Positions 1 through 11,212 of a DNA stretch of 64,000 nt are shown piece by piece. Source of the stretch: Stenogyne calaminthoides (lineage: Eukaryota > Streptophyta > Magnoliopsida > Lamiales > Lamiaceae); assembly GCA_037126765.1 (NCBI GenBank), contig JBBCBC010000024.1, forward strand, positions 15,163,554-15,227,553. Reading direction: 5' to 3'. The position numbers and the translations under genes were made by a program. The notes beneath the pieces were generated by a model. It saw nothing but the letters and a program-made list of their open reading frames with translations. It was not told where the DNA came from and ran no database searches. Numbering within the stretch: the stretch's first letter is position 1; every line of letters starts with the position of its first letter.

Positions 1-57
1 TTTTCTTATCAATCACAAATTCATAGGCTTTCAACTCAGAGAAAACCTGTTGATATG
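1..57 (-). pseudogene. copia gag fragment of E2, far side of the E1 insertion
   Basis: Read on the minus strand this short piece continues the gag frame that stops at 12744. The 12744 side ends in sequence encoding IEALPY and this piece resumes with QQVF and then KAYEF, a typical copia gag stretch just after the UBN2-type core. The plus-strand copy of the same family at about 58370-58430 shows the same order without an interruption. It is therefore the downstream part of the E2 gag, separated from its upstream part by the 12.7-kb E1 insertion. The rest of E2 lies left of the window. Confidence 0.75.
53..57. repeat. target-site duplication of E1, left copy (atatg)
   Basis: The five bases atatg immediately precede the TGTTGGG start of the E1 5' LTR and recur directly after the TACA end of the 3' LTR. 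Five-bp duplications are usual for Ty1/copia integration. Removing E1 and one copy restores a continuous gag frame in E2. Confidence 0.9.
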
Positions 58-1604
58 TGTTGGGAAATTTATAGTTTTGATGAAAGTTCCAAAAACACAT
101 GTAATAGGACCAATCGGACAAGTTAATGATCGATGTTTATATTACCGCTATAGGAGACCGGGGCTTGATAATGATTGTATAGAACAACTGATGAAATAGA
201 TAGGTCACATATTGAGGGGGAAACTCAATATGTATAGGTCAAATCTGAAGACTCAAAGGACAACTGATATCCGATGTGCCGTAATGCAAGACAAGAATAG
301 AAGATCAGATCATTCTGATCTAGTCAGATATCTCAGCTGGAGTCATAAAGCTCAAACTCGTAATACTTGAAGATCGATGACTTCTAGAAGATCTACACAT
401 CACCGAAATCCGCTAGTTGAAGCTAAGTCAACCGGCACCGTAAGACTCTATCGTAGATCGATCGATTCAGATCGATCAAAGTCACCACCGTGAAATCTGA
501 TGTTTCACCAAATCATACGTCGATGATCTGAACAAGAAGAATGTCAAGCTTAGTTGGAAGAACATCAATGAAAAGTGAGTCTGCTATCCAATAAGAACAA
601 GACACGTATGATCGGAGCCGGCAATTGCGGGATTTGATGCTACCTCTCTAAAATGGCTACAAAATACAGATTCACGCTTTTGGCCATGCCGCCTCAAGAC
701 GCGTCACATCAAGCCCGCAAGTCTACCAAATATAGCCTGAAATTCAAATTGCTCTCCAACGGCTCTTTGATTTCAAGGTCTATAAATATGGGATCACACT
801 TCAGAGTGAAAAAACGGAAACACTGAACAAATAAGAAGCTCAAGCTAATATCAGACTTCCGCACAAGAACACGAACAAGAAGATTAATTTTTATTAAGTG
901 TTCATCCCATAAGTTCTTAGCATAGAAATCTTTTCATCTAGCTGTTAGGCTGCTTATACGCAAGAAAAGATTTCATAGTTGGAACCAAAACAATCTTACC
1001 CAAACCCCCAAGTTAGGTTAAGTTGTTTAGCAAGATTTCAGACTAGGGTTTCTAGTTCTGATCTCTGGGATCGGATGAGTGTGAACTCTTTAAACATCTA
1101 GTTGGTGTACTATGTGGGACTTACACATAAAACAAAGTCCAGTTGGTTAAGTAGGTGCCCCTTGTGATAGGGAAGAGTGGACGTAGGACTGGTTTGTCCG
1201 AACCACTATAAATCTTGTGTGCCTTTACCGCTTTGATTAACTGATTACACAATCGCACACAACCTTTAAAGCACATACATATTCCAAATTGAGATCAGTT
1301 AGCACCAAGCTTCGATCCGATCAAACTTGACACTTCACCAACCGATTAAAAGATTAACTTTGAATCGATTTATCAAAACTAGTTTTTCACACGGGTAAAA
1401 CTTAAGCTTTCCGCGACACATCGCTTAAACCGATAGTTACCTAACCGATCCGCCTTTCAGCGATCAAGAAGTTGGTTATCACCCCAAACCGATTCACTCG
1501 CGACTCGATCGATTAATCGCCTCACACCGACCAAGACAAAAAATTTTCGTAAGTCTATTCACCCTCCCTCTAGACTTCGCCTCACTAAACCCGCTCGACC
1601 TACA
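58..1604 (+). repeat. E1 5' LTR
   Basis: It runs from TGTTGGGAAA to CTACA and matches 11213-12738 over its whole length. Differences are mostly short indels, concentrated where one copy has CAG or CTG. It contains a TATA box (TATAAAT, 781-787) and, nearer the end, the ACCACTATAAATC block (about 1203) common in related LTRs of this window. It should drive transcription of E1 rightward. Confidence 0.93.
781..787 (+). promoter_or_regulatory. TATA box in E1 5' LTR
   Basis: TATAAAT, preceded by AAGGTC, sits about midway in the LTR and is conserved in the 3' LTR at 11919-11925. The expected transcription start is roughly 30 bp downstream, which defines the U3/R border. The placement is inference from position and conservation. 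Confidence 0.6.
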
Positions 1605-1620
1605 AGTGGTATCGAGTAGT
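1605..1620 (+). other. E1 primer-binding site (initiator tRNA-Met type)
   Basis: One base after the LTR lies TGGTATCGAG. The usual copia PBS complementary to plant initiator tRNA-Met begins TGGTATCAGAGC. The only early difference is the missing A of CAG, the same change seen at many other sites here, so the true site may be intact. Confidence 0.8.
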
Positions 1621-1742
1621 TGGTTCTAATCGACCAATCGACTTTGTGTATCATCGATTCTTGAGGAAGAATCTTTTGTGGTCGATCGAATCGATCTTGA
1701 AAAACCATTTTAAAACTCATTCATTTTCCAAAATCACTCAAA

Positions 1743-3124
1743 GATGGATAACACCTCGTATGTATCATGATCCGCCAAGTTCTCAATCGATGAGTATGCA
1801 GATTGGGCCATATATATGTCCAACCATCTAGGTTCGATCAAAGGCGTAATGATGGAAGTCATCGAAAGAGGACCCATCATCATATTATTACAACAACCCC
1901 CAAGTTTGAGGAGATCCAGACTTTGCCCCGAAGTCTTGTGTGAAAAAGCCCAAATTTTGATGGATGCAGAGGAAAGAAAGTCAGAAACTCTAGATACTAT
2001 CGCAAGGCACATTATCATGAAAACAATGGATAAGGTCACCATGGAAAAGATTAAGTATCTCAAATCATGAAAAGCAATGTGATACTCGGGCCGAGATATG
2101 CGAGGGAAATGAACAGATAAAAGACAAACCGCCTACAAGTTTAACCGGGTGAAGTTCAAAAAATCAAGATGTCGCCAAATCTAAACCATCAACGAACTCG
2201 ATGGAAGGATTACGATGTCAATAAACAAGCTTTGAGAACTTGGTAGAGATGTCCGATAAAGATATAAACTACAAAATTTTAAGGTCTCTCACCAAGAAAT
2301 GGGACATGAAGGTCACGAATTAAGGATTGCCAAGACATTTCAAAAATGAAACCAAGTAGCTTGTTCTTGAGCCTTAAAGCTCACGAAGTTCGATTTGATT
2401 GAAAGAGGACAAAGCCGATGAAGATGAGGTGCCCGCCAAGCCTCAACTTCAAAATCGATTGCTTTTAAGGCAACCAAAGAAAGCAGAATGAAGGCCAATG
2501 AACCCGTTGGGAATATAATGAGTCGTGCAGATCGACGCTTCCGCTTACTGAAGCTTGAGAAGTCGAATGTCCAACTTGGTAAGTATCGAAGGTTTTATAA
2601 GGACTACCAACATAGCTGGGGAGAGATAGGAGATCAGCCAACATCTCCGGAAAAGAACCAGATCCGATGATCGGAGGGATCACAGAGATGAAAAGAAAAG
2701 AGATAATCGACCGAGGAAGGAAGAGATAACCAAATGCTACGTAAGAAGCTCGGACTACTATCGAAAAAGGAAGTCACCGATAGGTCATACAGACGGAGTG
2801 ATTCACCGGAAGGAAAGGTTCGGTGGATCAAGGAGCGTGGCTTCAACCGTGGAGAAGCCAGTCACTATAGCGCAGACGCCTGCACTGACGCCAAGAGAAA
2901 GGGAAGAAAAGAGGAACAAAAGAGAGCAACGTTATAGGGACGTAAGAGCCATGGTTGCCGATACGCCAGAATTGACGATTCCTATTCCCTTTCTCCGAGG
3001 ACTCGATACTCCTCAGAGAAAACTTCGCCGACAAGAAGGGCTGCTGACTTCTATGAAAAATGAAGATCCGATATTCTCTTCATTTATGATGAGATCTCGC
3101 CTTATGGCCAGGAGGACCAACTGA
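1743..3124 (+). pseudogene. E1 gag (capsid/nucleocapsid), frame-broken
   Basis: Gag packages the element RNA in cytoplasmic virus-like particles. The start is taken at ATG 1743 because the N-terminal frame then gives FSIDEYADWAIYMSNHLGS, matching the copia gag N-terminus (aromatic, N/D-Y-x-x-W). The UBN2-type core follows in shifted frames: DKDINYKILRSL and KKWDMKVT near 2255-2320. A zinc-knuckle remnant lies at about 2728-2775 (KCY, then SSDYYRK; the CCHC pattern has lost cysteines). The rest is Lys/Arg-rich. At least four frame changes are needed. No stop was chosen with certainty, so the 3' limit is approximate. Confidence 0.75.
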
Positions 3125-4334
3125 GGTAACCTCCAAACCGCTTGCTTCGCTTTACACCGCTATCATTAGCACACCGGCCGGGAGATTGACCGCAGCTCTA
3201 CTCGTGAGCAATTGCTTGAGGATCTCTCCAATGCAAAGAGACACTTATGCTATAGTGGAAGTTTAAAAATGATAAGTCGAGGACCGTAAATAATCATCTT
3301 GCTAAAAAAAAATGATCTCAAAGAAAGCCTCCGAACTTAGATCGGTTGAAATCGCCGTAAGGCAACCGAGAAATTTAAAATTCTCGGTTAAAGCCTCGAT
3401 CGGAGAAGCAGATCAAAGATCACCGGCAATTAACAAAACAAAGAAGTCGATGACTTCAAAATCTCGCAAGCAAAATTCGATGAGTCGCTCCAAAAGCATG
3501 AAAGTCTAAAATCATCCGAGGATAATCACAGAAGAAAATAGAGGTTTTTCACAAAATCATCTAAAACCGCTCAAGACATGAACACCTATTTTTGAACAAC
3601 GATTAATAAGAAGGGACTTGGCTATGAGAACCCTTCCACATCCTCAAAAGCCCCTACCGATTCATCTCAAAAAGGTGTAATCGACGAAGTTTCGGCAAAG
3701 ATACACCAAAAGCCAAACATGTATCTAATAAGGGAAAAAAGACCTATTGAGCGGTGTAAGGCGGTGCATAACCGTAAGGGGAATGTAAATGGACCCTAAC
3801 TGGTAAAGCATCGATCGAGAATCAACAAAGAACCCGCTTTTCCGAAGAAACCTCAACTCGATCAATGATCGAATCGAAAAGACAACCCGTAAAGGAAGTC
3901 CAATCTGAGACCCAATCAAGGTCACCGCCTAATAAGCATGCTTCGTAAACCGCAAAAAACCACCTATGCCAAAAAGATATGAATCTTTTGATGGTAGCAA
4001 TCGTACCTACCCTTATAATCGTAAATCTAGGTCGCACAGACCAACCACAATCGATAAAAAGAAGACAAACAAAAAGATAAATCCCAAGTCTTCTAAGTCA
4101 TCCAAGGTTCAAACTAATAATCATACAAATCGAAAAGCATATACTGAGACGTATGATTATGTTGATAGGTATGGGAGACAAATCGTGGCCTTCTCGATCT
4201 AACCGATCACAATAGAAGTGCTCGCTTGTATGGATCCCCAAAACTAATCCTAACCGCCAGACCCAATCCAAAAGGGGGTACCTAAAGCCCGATTTGGTCA
4301 GCAGATCGATCGTGGGTCCGCCAACAAAGCGAGG
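3125..4334 (+). pseudogene. E1 gag-pol linker, no clear domain
   Basis: This stretch continues in the same direction between the gag zinc-knuckle remnant and the protease motif. Open pieces are rich in Lys, Ser and Arg (3312-3509, 3966-4202), as expected for the linker of long copia polyproteins. No recognisable domain is visible and frames change repeatedly. The assignment to E1 rests on position inside the LTR pair. Confidence 0.45.
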
Positions 4335-4900
4335 TGTGCAAGCAACTATCCGGTACATCGATAGTGGATGTTCAAGGCACATGACAGAAGCAAGCACCTC
4401 CTCAAATACATAGAACGTAAAGGCCCGCGTGTACTCTTCGGTGATGATAACTTTGGTTATACCAAAGGATTCTTAAACTTAGAGAATGATGATGTACAAG
4501 TAACCGGAGTCTCAGATGTCGAAGGTCCGAAGCACAACCTACTATCGGTTTCACAATTTCGCGGATAACGGATTCAAGGTTTGAGTTCTCGACCGATCAA
4601 TGCACTATCAAGAATCGAGCCACTCAACAGATTTTGCTAACTAGTTCAAGGAAAGGGACGATCTACACAAACCGATTGGAACAATTGCCCAAGAAATGCA
4701 TCACCGATTGTTAAGAGTTCCAAAAGTAGCAGTTGGCTCGCACAAAAGAATGAGCCATCCGAACTTTAAAACTCTTAATAAGATAGCAAGGATGTCTCTA
4801 GTGGAAGGACTTCCTAATGAAGTATTTTCAAAGGATCGGATATGTACCGCATGTCGGCGAAAACAGTCAAAGCTTCATTCAAGGGAATTTTGACCGCATC
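4335..4900 (+). pseudogene. E1 protease end and GAG-pre-integrase domain
   Basis: Near 4350-4385 the translation reads YIDSGCSRHMT: the DSG triad of the copia aspartic protease followed by the conserved CSxHMTG block. A one-base loss in ACAGG then shifts the frame, after which HLLKYIERKGPRVLFGDDN and GPKHNLLSVSQ continue (to about 4560). The pre-integrase block HKRMSHPNFKTLNKIAR lies at 4741-4790, followed by VEGLPNEVF and the zinc-binding CTAC pair near 4845-4860. Protease cleaves the polyprotein and integrase inserts the cDNA. The catalytic Asp of protease is present. Confidence 0.8.
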
Positions 4901-5610
4901 CAAATCTTAGTAATCGAGTCGCCTTCATATGGATCTATTTGGACCAGGCTATACCCGGTCGATCCTCAACGACGAAATATACTCGTAATTGTGGATGACT
5001 ATTCCAAGTTTACAGGTTATATTCTTACATAAGAAGAATGAGACGACAAACGAAGATACCCGAAATAAGCTAAAAAGATTACAAAATGAGAAGGGTGTCG
5101 GTAGTAAAAATCGACGATAAAGGTACGCAATTTCAACTCTTTTATTACTTGATTTTTGCTCTAAGTTTGGTATACAAATTTGAAACATCACCGCAAGGAC
5201 GCCACAACAAAATGGAGTAGTGAATCGGAGGAACAGAATCCTCAAAGAAGTTCGCCATTTACGATGTTAGTTGAACATGCAATACCAAGCCGTTTAAAAG
5301 CGTATAATCAACATCGCATGCCATACTCGTAATGATGTCTTCTCGACTAAGGCTCACTACAAAACACCCTATGAACTGTGGAAGGACGTAAAACCTCGTG
5401 TCTCTTACTTCCATGTTTTTGGGTGTAAGTGTTTCATACACAACAATGGGAAGAGTCATTTGAAGACTTTTGAGGCCAAGTCGATGAGGGTATATTCTTA
5501 GGATATTCCTCATCTAGCAAGGCTTTCGTGGTTTACAAATGCATTTAACCCTACTTGTGGAAGAAACACCCCATGTAGTTTTTGATGAAGCATCTTCCTA
5601 ACAAGAGAAA
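4901..5610 (+). pseudogene. E1 integrase core and C-terminal region
   Basis: Integrase of the DDE type joins element cDNA to host DNA. Seen: a LFGP-type block near 4930-4950, VIVDDYSK near 4985-5010 (first catalytic Asp region), TPQQNGVVNRRN near 5200-5235, FHVFGCKCF near 5410-5440 and VVFDEASS near 5575-5600, all in order but in several frames. In the NGVV block the usual catalytic Glu (NGVVERK/R) reads Asn. That could be a real inactivating change or a consensus error. Confidence 0.8.
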
Positions 5611-6159
5611 TCACCTCGTAACAAGATGTACCGATCAACAAGTACCGATGCTCGTAAAATGGATCACCTAATGATCAAAGAAAAAGAATCGTAAACCGTA
5701 ATAAAGATACATTCCAGATCTAGTCGATTCACCGATCATTCAGATCCTAAGGTACGAAAAAACTGTTTATGAAGAAGTTCGATATAAATGAGATAAGATC
5801 AATCGAACCATCCGGGTTCGGGGAACACTGGTTCCCATGAATGCACATCAAAGACATGATGAGTCCAACATCACCGAGACTTGTTCTTATCAAGTGGATC
5901 ATAACTCAACCACTCCTAATCGCTAGTAATGAAATTTTATCGTAAATGACGATGTTCTCCAAAACGACGCAAATCGTAATGTATGACCGGATAACCAAAT
6001 ATCCAACCGATTCGAGATAATTGAGACCCATCCGATAAAGTTAAAACTAGACATCGACAGGTGAAAGTGCCATGTATTGTCATTATCCGCCTATGAAGGA
6101 ACCAACAACAATAGAGGAAGTTCTACAAGACGCAAGTCGGATTCTAGCCATGCAGAGGA

Positions 6160-6830
6160 GCTTGAACAATTCGAGAGAAATCAAGTTTGGGAACCGGTAG
6201 ATGACCAAGTCATCAAGACATTATTGGCACAAAGTGGGTATTCAAGAACAAGAGAGATGAGAAAAACGCTATCACCATAAATAAGGCAAGACTTGTTGCT
6301 AAGGGTATTCACAATCGGAAGAATTGATTATGATGAGACCTTTGCACCGGGGCCGCCGCCTAGAAGCCATTCGGTCAAGCTTCGCATATGCTTCCCACGA
6401 GGGTTCATGTGGTATCGATGGACGAAAGAGTGCTTTCTTAAACGGGGGTACTAGCAGAGAAAGTTTATGTCGAACAACCTCCGCCTTTTTGAAAAGGGCA
6501 ACCAGTGTACCGTTTAAGAAAAGCTCTATGGCTCAAACAGTTCCTCGAGCTTGGTATGATACACTCTCTCGCTTCTTGATCGAAAGTGGGTTCACTAAAG
6601 GAAACAAAGGACGTAACCTTATTCGCAATAGAAGATGGAAAAGATATTCTTATGGTTCGATTACGTGGATTTACATCATCTTCTGATCTCCCAACAAAAG
6701 TCTATGTGAAAGATTCAAAGAAAGCTAATGCAAGGGAAGTTCGAGATGTCCATGATGGGTCGATGAATTACTTTCTGGTCTTCAAGTAAAGCAAAGTACG
6801 TAAGGGATATTCATCTCCGCCAAGCAAAAG
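6160..6830 (+). pseudogene. E1 reverse transcriptase, frame-broken
   Basis: Landmarks of copia RT appear in order: NQVWEPVD (about 6178-6205), TLLAQSGYSRTREM, which is a frame-shifted GTKWVFKNKRDE (about 6220-6260), KSAFLNG (6425-6450), LYG-x-K with PRAWYDTLSRFLIESGF (6520-6595) and a YVD remnant near 6662-6675. The second Asp of the YVDD active site is not readable: the sequence after GTGGAT is TTACATC. RT copies element RNA into cDNA. 5610-6160 is linker with only short frames. Confidence 0.8.
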
Positions 6831-6899
6831 TACACTAGGAATTTATTGGCTAAGTTTGGAGTTCAAAATTGTAAGGAAGCCAAAATTCCTATGATGACT

Positions 6900-7665
6900 T
6901 GATTCAAGATGGATCCGTATGAGGATGGTCGAAAACAAATCGGCGAGGAATATAGGGCTCTCATTGATCTCTACTATATACCGACCGCCAAATAGACCCG
7001 ATATAACCTTTCGCAGTAGGGGTGTATGTGCGATTTCGTGCAAATCCAATGATAAGTCACCTAGAAGCAGCCTAAGCGGGATTCTTAAGTATCTGAAGGG
7101 GACAAGAAACTTGGTTTATTTTACCCATCAGATGATAATCTAGAGCTTAGTGGGTATTCTGATTCTGATTATGGAGGTTGCAAGATTGACAGAAAATCCA
7201 CCTCAGAAACTTGTCAGTTCTTAGGAAGTAAACTATCTCGTGGTTTTCAAAGAAGCAGACATCAGTTGCAACATCTACTATCAAGGTAATATATGGTCAT
7301 AGAAGTCGTTGTTCCCAATCGCCCGCTTAGTCAAGAAATTTGAGGATTATAACATTGAAACTAAGAATGTACCTATTTTCTGTGACAGTAATAGTGCTAT
7401 TGCAATCACTCAGAATCCTGTTCTACATACAAGATGCAAGCATGTGGATGTCAGACACCATTTTATAAGAGATCATGTTGAAAAGAAGAATATCATAATG
7501 GAAAAGATTCATACTGATATACAGAAAGCTGATATTCTAACCAAGCCACTAGCTGAGATCAGATTCAGAGAATTATGCAATGAGCCAGGGCTTCTGGATC
7601 TTGGAGAAAATGCACCTAAAATGTTTGATGGAATGATCTCCAGAACCAGCTGGTTGAGAAACTAA
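6900..7665 (+). pseudogene. E1 RNase H and C-terminal end of pol
   Basis: This is the best preserved part of pol. From 7309 a 118-residue frame reads through CDSNSAIAITQNPVLHTR, KHVDVRHHFIRDHVEKK and ADILTKPLAE, the diagnostic C-terminal RNase H block of copia polymerases, and closes with a stop at 7663-7665. Upstream, RPDITF and LKGTRNLV (about 6985-7110) mark the RT/RNase H connection. CAG and CTG are frequent here, and the frame is intact where those triplets are intact. Confidence 0.88.
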
Positions 7666-7870
7666 TCAGTTCAAGTAAAATCAGTTGAATTTGGTATCTC
7701 AACTGATCAAAAGATAAGTCAAGGAACTGATATGAGAAGGTACTGATCAGATTTAAAGTTTATCAGATTAAAGGAACTGATCGTTTAAAGGATTATCTGA
7801 TTAAATATGTTCAGTTATACTTTGTAAGTCGATTAAGCTGATATTCAACAAGCAAGATTCACAAGTGGTA
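7650..7870 (+). repeat. cluster of AACTGAT/ATCAGTT motifs after E1 pol
   Basis: Directly after the pol stop the sequence repeats short palindromic pieces built on AACTGAT and its complement ATCAGTT, with AACTGATC and TACTGATCAG among them. A second cluster lies at 8930-9150. Sireviruses are known for repeated palindromic motifs around the 3' end of the element, so these may be cis elements for expression or RNA handling. Function is inference. Confidence 0.55.
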
Positions 7871-8027
7871 TTCACAAGATTAAAGCTTAAAATCGCATAA
7901 GGATACAGGAATTTTACACAACAATGAAATAATAGAACTTTTCATTGATAAAGACCCGAAGGTCAGATTACATTACAAGTTACAAATACAAAGGACCCGG
8001 AGGTCAGTACATAAGTCATAACCAAAA

Positions 8028-8064
8028 ACCCTAAACCTATAACCCTAAACCCTCATCCTAACCC
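8028..8064. repeat. short telomere-like CCCTAAA stretch
   Basis: Several imperfect copies of CCCTAAA/ACCCTAA occur within about 37 bases, inside the post-pol region of E1. This is too short and degenerate to be a telomere. It may be an interstitial telo-box-like motif. Confidence 0.5.
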
Positions 8065-8089
8065 AAGAAGTGCGGGAGAGAGAGAGATT

Positions 8090-9530
8090 TTAAATCTGAT
8101 GCTCTCATTTTCCCCCACTTAACAAGGGTGAGAGAGGCTTTAAACAAATCCTAAAGCCGCTAATGTCAAGCTAAAAACCAAAGGGAGCGACAAAATGCCT
8201 TGATAGGATTTTTAAGCCGCGAGCCCTAAGAAAGAGTCGATGGGCTCTCCAACAGCAAATGGTGAGTTGATATGCGGCATCACCGTTGTTCCGATGCGCA
8301 CCGCACATCAAACTCATGTTCATTTTCGATCGAAATCTGTTGATGCGGTTACGCTATCTCGATAGACACACAAGGTGCATACTGTTAGGAGAAGTGTCTT
8401 CGGGCCATGATAAGCAGAACCGCCACCTCGGTGGTAGAGAAGCTTGGCAACGATTGTATGTGAAATCTTTGATGACGACGAAGATAGTGAAAAAAGACAC
8501 ACGTGATGATTTGAGAAGTCAAAATCATCGAAAAAAGGGTAAAGGTGTTTGCCTAAGTTTCACCCCGAAATAAGGGTTCACCAGGATACATGATTTTACA
8601 AAGAAAGATATGTATGGTGATTGGGTTATGTTGTGTAAAACAATTGGTCCAATTTATAGAGTCCAAGCAAGGGTGCAAATGCAAATTCGGGTTCTCAAAA
8701 CCTTTTAGAGAAATTTGCACCAAAAGGACAAATGCAGGTAGGAATCACGCTTAATCGATAATTGGAGAAATTTACTATGATTGATATATCGAAAGATTCG
8801 CACGATAATTACAAGATAAATCACGCCAACTTAGGGAATAGAGACTACTATTCTAGACTAAGTTTTAGCGGTAACACTTATTCCAAGAATTGATTGACTT
8901 AAGAAGAATCGATTAGGTCAACCAAAATCTGATACATACGAAGCTGATCAGATGAGGAAGATCAGCTGAGCTTAAAACTCCAACAAATCATATACATCAG
9001 TCTATGGGAAAAACAGAAATATCAGTTGAAGGGGGAACTTCAACTGATCAAGGAGGATCAAAAGGGAAATCAGACGTATTCAAGGAAGATCAGTTGAGCT
9101 TGAAACTTCAACAAATCAGATGCAAGTGAAGAAGATCAGCTAAAAGGATCAGTTAGGAAATTTTAAGGCTTAGGCGAATACTAAGATCAACAAGTGAAAT
9201 CAACATGGACAAGTGGTATTGACCGACATAAATATCGCTTAACCCGATACGCCTTTTCTTTTCTCTTGTTCTTTGCTTATTTATCGGATCTTATCTCGAT
9301 ATTATTTGCCTTTATCGCACCCCATTATCCTTGTGACGTATTCCTGCAAATCATTTAATGCGGACGCGGGGGAACATGTATTAACCGCTACTAAATGTGC
9401 TTTTAAATCCAAAAAGGTTTTCAGACGCGTGCTTTTCCCCGACCTACGATCAAAACCGCTTAATCTGGGGCGTTTAATCTTTTCAAACGGTTGATCTTCC
9501 AAATCTTGTCTTCCCATCCTGCCATAAGAG
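8090..9530 (+). other. E1 post-pol segment without a recognisable gene
   Basis: Only short frames in all phases. It holds a pyrimidine/purine-rich stretch (about 8070-8115) and the second AACTGAT cluster (8930-9150). It belongs to E1 by position. No domain is seen. Confidence 0.5.
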
Positions 9531-11070
9531 AGGAAGTTATGGAGATCCTCACCTGGAGAGATCTTCGATTAAAAAGCTTCTCAGACTTTATAATAATTAT
9601 TGAACAGATGGGCGGTGAGGATGAGTTTGCAGACTTCGATTAAGCGGCGTGAGGAAATCTGCTAAAGTGGGATCACCAAATGAGCCGATAATCACTAAAT
9701 CCGGCAAAGCTCGATCCACGCGGCTAGGGTTGCCTTTAACAGATTTAACGAGATCACGACAAAGCTCCCAAGCAGATGCCATCATGAAGGATGCAGAGCC
9801 GATGATATAGTGGAGCCGGTGTCGCAGCTTCATGACCAACCACCGGAGGCACAAACAATCGAATCGATCAAGTGACACCCAACATTCCAACATCACACGC
9901 CACTATCGATCAACTTCGGAGATCAAATCTTGTCTCAAAGATCTCCGAAAAGAAGAAGTTGAGGGATCGATAGTCGATCAAAGGCAGATTGCCATCAAAG
10001 AAATAACAGATCAAAGGAATTGGCTATTTCCCGTATTGAGCAATCAAAGATCGCCTCCCTAAATCAGGTCTCATCAAGGCCACCGAATCGATAAAGACCG
10101 TTGATGCCAAATCGACTCGTGGATAAACAACAAGTTTTTTTCCGATGCTCAATGACAAGCTAGAATCGACGTAAGAGAAACTTGACAAACCGATTAAAAC
10201 ACTCTCATCGCTATGGAATCACAAGATTGAGCCGATATCGAAGATTCAAAATCTAACCGCTCAAACTCAAGGCATATTTGTTGCAGATCTCAACAGTATG
10301 ATCGCAATCAACTTTGGTTCTCGACCTCCCACCTCACTACTTTTTTTGATCAAACCAAAAAGGGGAAGGATGATTGAGAAACCAACCGACATAACAAAAG
10401 TGACATCACAAACTCGATCAAAAAAAGATGTCCAAAGAGCAGTAGTCAAGAAGCCCGAAAAAGCCAAGAAGAAAGAAGGGCGTAAAAATGGCAGAGGCGT
10501 AAAATCAAGAAGAAATTCAGATTGAGAGCGAAGAAAGGAAGGGCCGGAAAATCCGCATTCGTAACCTAAGCCGCCAAAGAAGAGTTGATGAGATCATCCC
10601 AAAAATCTGCCAAGATGCTAAGAAATTTGAGGAATGGAATAAGATCGTGAGGAATGGCTTCGATGCCTTTGTTCTTAATCTTGTTCCACAAGAAGAATCT
10701 CCCGATGAAGAATTCTCAACCGTTAGAAAATAAATACCCTGGATTTTCTCAAGTATCCGGAAAATGAGGCCAAGCTTATCAATGTAAAAATATCCCGCCA
10801 AGAGTATGGTCTGGCCGAGTACTCGAAGAAGGCAGATGGCTCATTTGACAGATCGGCATTTCAAAGATTCTATTTTGACATCCCCGAGCAAAAACGATAT
10901 AATCGATCCTCGAAGATACTAATGATGTCAAATGGAAACTTTATCGATTTTCAACGTCTTTCAAGATCAAAGAGAGATGCCGAGGATACAAGCCTAAAAG
11001 AGTGAAGAATCGTAAGACTACTCAGATCACCGTTTTATTTACAAACTTTTCTCGATGTAACATGTAATCA
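9531..11070 (+). pseudogene. E1 accessory (post-pol) ORF remnant
   Basis: From about 9531 plus-strand frames join through indels into a long Ser/Thr/Pro- and then Lys/Arg-rich protein-like stretch: MEILTWRDLRLKSF near 9540, NIPTSHATIDQLRRSN near 9880-9930, and a strongly basic block VKKPEKAKKKEGRKNGRG at 10446-10500. A further acidic/hydrophilic part follows to about 11060. Accessory ORFs between pol and the 3' LTR, sometimes called env-like or aORF, are known in Sireviruses; their function is not established. No membrane segment or known domain is visible. Confidence 0.5.
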
Positions 11071-11199
11071 ACATTTATTAATGAGAAAAGTTTATTTTCC
11101 GATCCAAAGACAAAGTCTCATTGTCTTCGATTATATGCTCTTAATCGCTTCTATTTTTTTATCAATCAGATTTGGTTTCTCAAAGTGTTTTGGTTTCAT

Positions 11200-11212
11200 C
11201 AAAAAGGGAAAT
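11200..11212 (+). other. E1 polypurine tract
   Basis: AAAAAGGGAAAT lies directly before the TGTTGGG start of the 3' LTR. This is the position and composition of the plus-strand primer of an LTR retrotransposon. Confidence 0.85.

Noticed and set aside
8028..8064. A telomere or chromosome end
   Set aside because: Too short, degenerate, and inside a complete retrotransposon.
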